A program made the position numbers and the translations under genes. Positions 7,558 through 7,754 of a DNA stretch of 7,754 nucleotides are shown here, piece after piece. Position 1 is the stretch's first letter, and each line of letters begins with the position of its first letter. The DNA comes from an uncultured Clostridium sp. (GTDB taxonomy: Bacteria; Bacillota; Clostridia; Lachnospirales; Lachnospiraceae): NCBI GenBank assembly GCA_958349075.1, contig CATWBR010000208.1, forward strand, positions 1-7,754, read 5' to 3'. Under the pieces are notes generated by a model, which did no database searches, was not told where the DNA came from, and saw nothing but the letters and a program-made list of their open reading frames with translations.

Positions 7558-7586
7558 ATTTTAGCAGATTGTAAAGGGAGTTTCTA
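7558..7586 (-). promoter_or_regulatory. Candidate promoter of the regulator-kinase-glgX operon
   Basis: The minus strand has TAGAAA (7586-7581, 4 of 6 matches to TTGACA), a 17-base spacer, and TAAAAT (7563-7558) preceded by TGC, giving an extended -10. Transcription would start near 7550, leaving a leader of about 90 bases. The weak -35 overlaps the last of three CTGT repeats, as is typical of activator-assisted promoters. Confidence 0.5.
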
Positions 7587-7608
7587 CAGTTTCACAGAGA
7601 TTTCACAG
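7581..7608 (-). promoter_or_regulatory. Direct repeats, probable OmpR-family binding site
   Basis: CTGTGAAA occurs at 7608-7601 and again at 7597-7590, exactly 11 bp apart. A third, diverged copy, CTGTAGAAA, follows at 7589-7581 and overlaps the candidate -35. An 11-bp repeat step in one orientation is the usual site format for OmpR/PhoB-type dimers, and CTGT resembles the half-site of the known Pho box. Binding by the regulator encoded here is inference. Confidence 0.48.
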
Positions 7609-7754
7609 TGTTGGGGGTTTTATTGAGGAGGGAGGACACTACCGGCAGGCCAGGGACCGGGGTGGTGAGGGGATGGTATGAGTCTTCAGTCCCGGTTTCA
7701 GGTTGTCGTGAAGGGGAATCCGGCCAGAATGAATTACTCCGGGGACCGTTTGCA
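7609..7754. other. Right-edge region with no secure gene; weak plus-strand frame from 7678
   Basis: This GC-rich, partly purine-rich stretch lies upstream of the operon's regulatory repeats. A plus-strand ATG at 7678 with GAGGGG five bases upstream opens a frame of 25 codons to the window edge (beginning MSLQSRFQVV). It could be the start of a divergent gene, but it is too short to judge and I do not recognise it. On the minus strand a frame stays open from the edge to a TGA near 7590, with an unconvincing Pro/Ser-rich product. No terminator hairpin is evident. Confidence 0.25.

Overview
The window suggests a Gram-positive Firmicute, most likely a Lachnospiraceae-type clostridium (Clostridium cluster XIVa). 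The reasons are the moderate GC content, strong AGGAGG-type ribosome binding sites, a SecD and SecF fused into one chain, and clostridial-looking two-component genes. This placement is inferred from style and gene content, not from a marker gene. All four well-supported genes and one hypothetical gene lie on the minus strand, so transcription runs from high to low coordinates.

Right-hand block (about 7610 down to 2787): a regulatory region comes first, with two candidate promoters and a set of CTGT-type repeats. Then follow an OmpR-family response regulator (start best placed at 7457), a membrane sensor histidine kinase whose ATG overlaps the regulator stop by 4 bases (ATGA), and, 43 bases further on, a glycogen debranching enzyme (glgX). 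No terminator is visible between kinase and glgX, so the three could form one transcript. An 11-bp direct repeat touching the first promoter is what an autoregulating OmpR-family protein would be expected to bind.

Left-hand block (2732 down to 1): a near-ideal vegetative promoter (TTGACA, 17 bp, TGCTATATT) with a 7-bp-arm dyad over the expected start of transcription drives a small predicted membrane protein of unknown function. After only 20 bases comes secDF, the fused proton-driven accessory subunit of the Sec translocon. secDF runs off the left edge, but the sequence reaches the last SecF membrane segment, so only a short C-terminal tail is missing.

From about 7621 to the right edge there is no secure gene; a weak plus-strand reading frame starts at 7678. 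I see no rRNA, tRNA, CRISPR array, insertion sequence or convincing intrinsic terminator. Most of the window is conserved housekeeping and regulatory sequence. The parts worth a second look are the regulator's promoter region, the uncharacterised protein coupled to secDF, and the pairing of a debranching enzyme with a sensor system.
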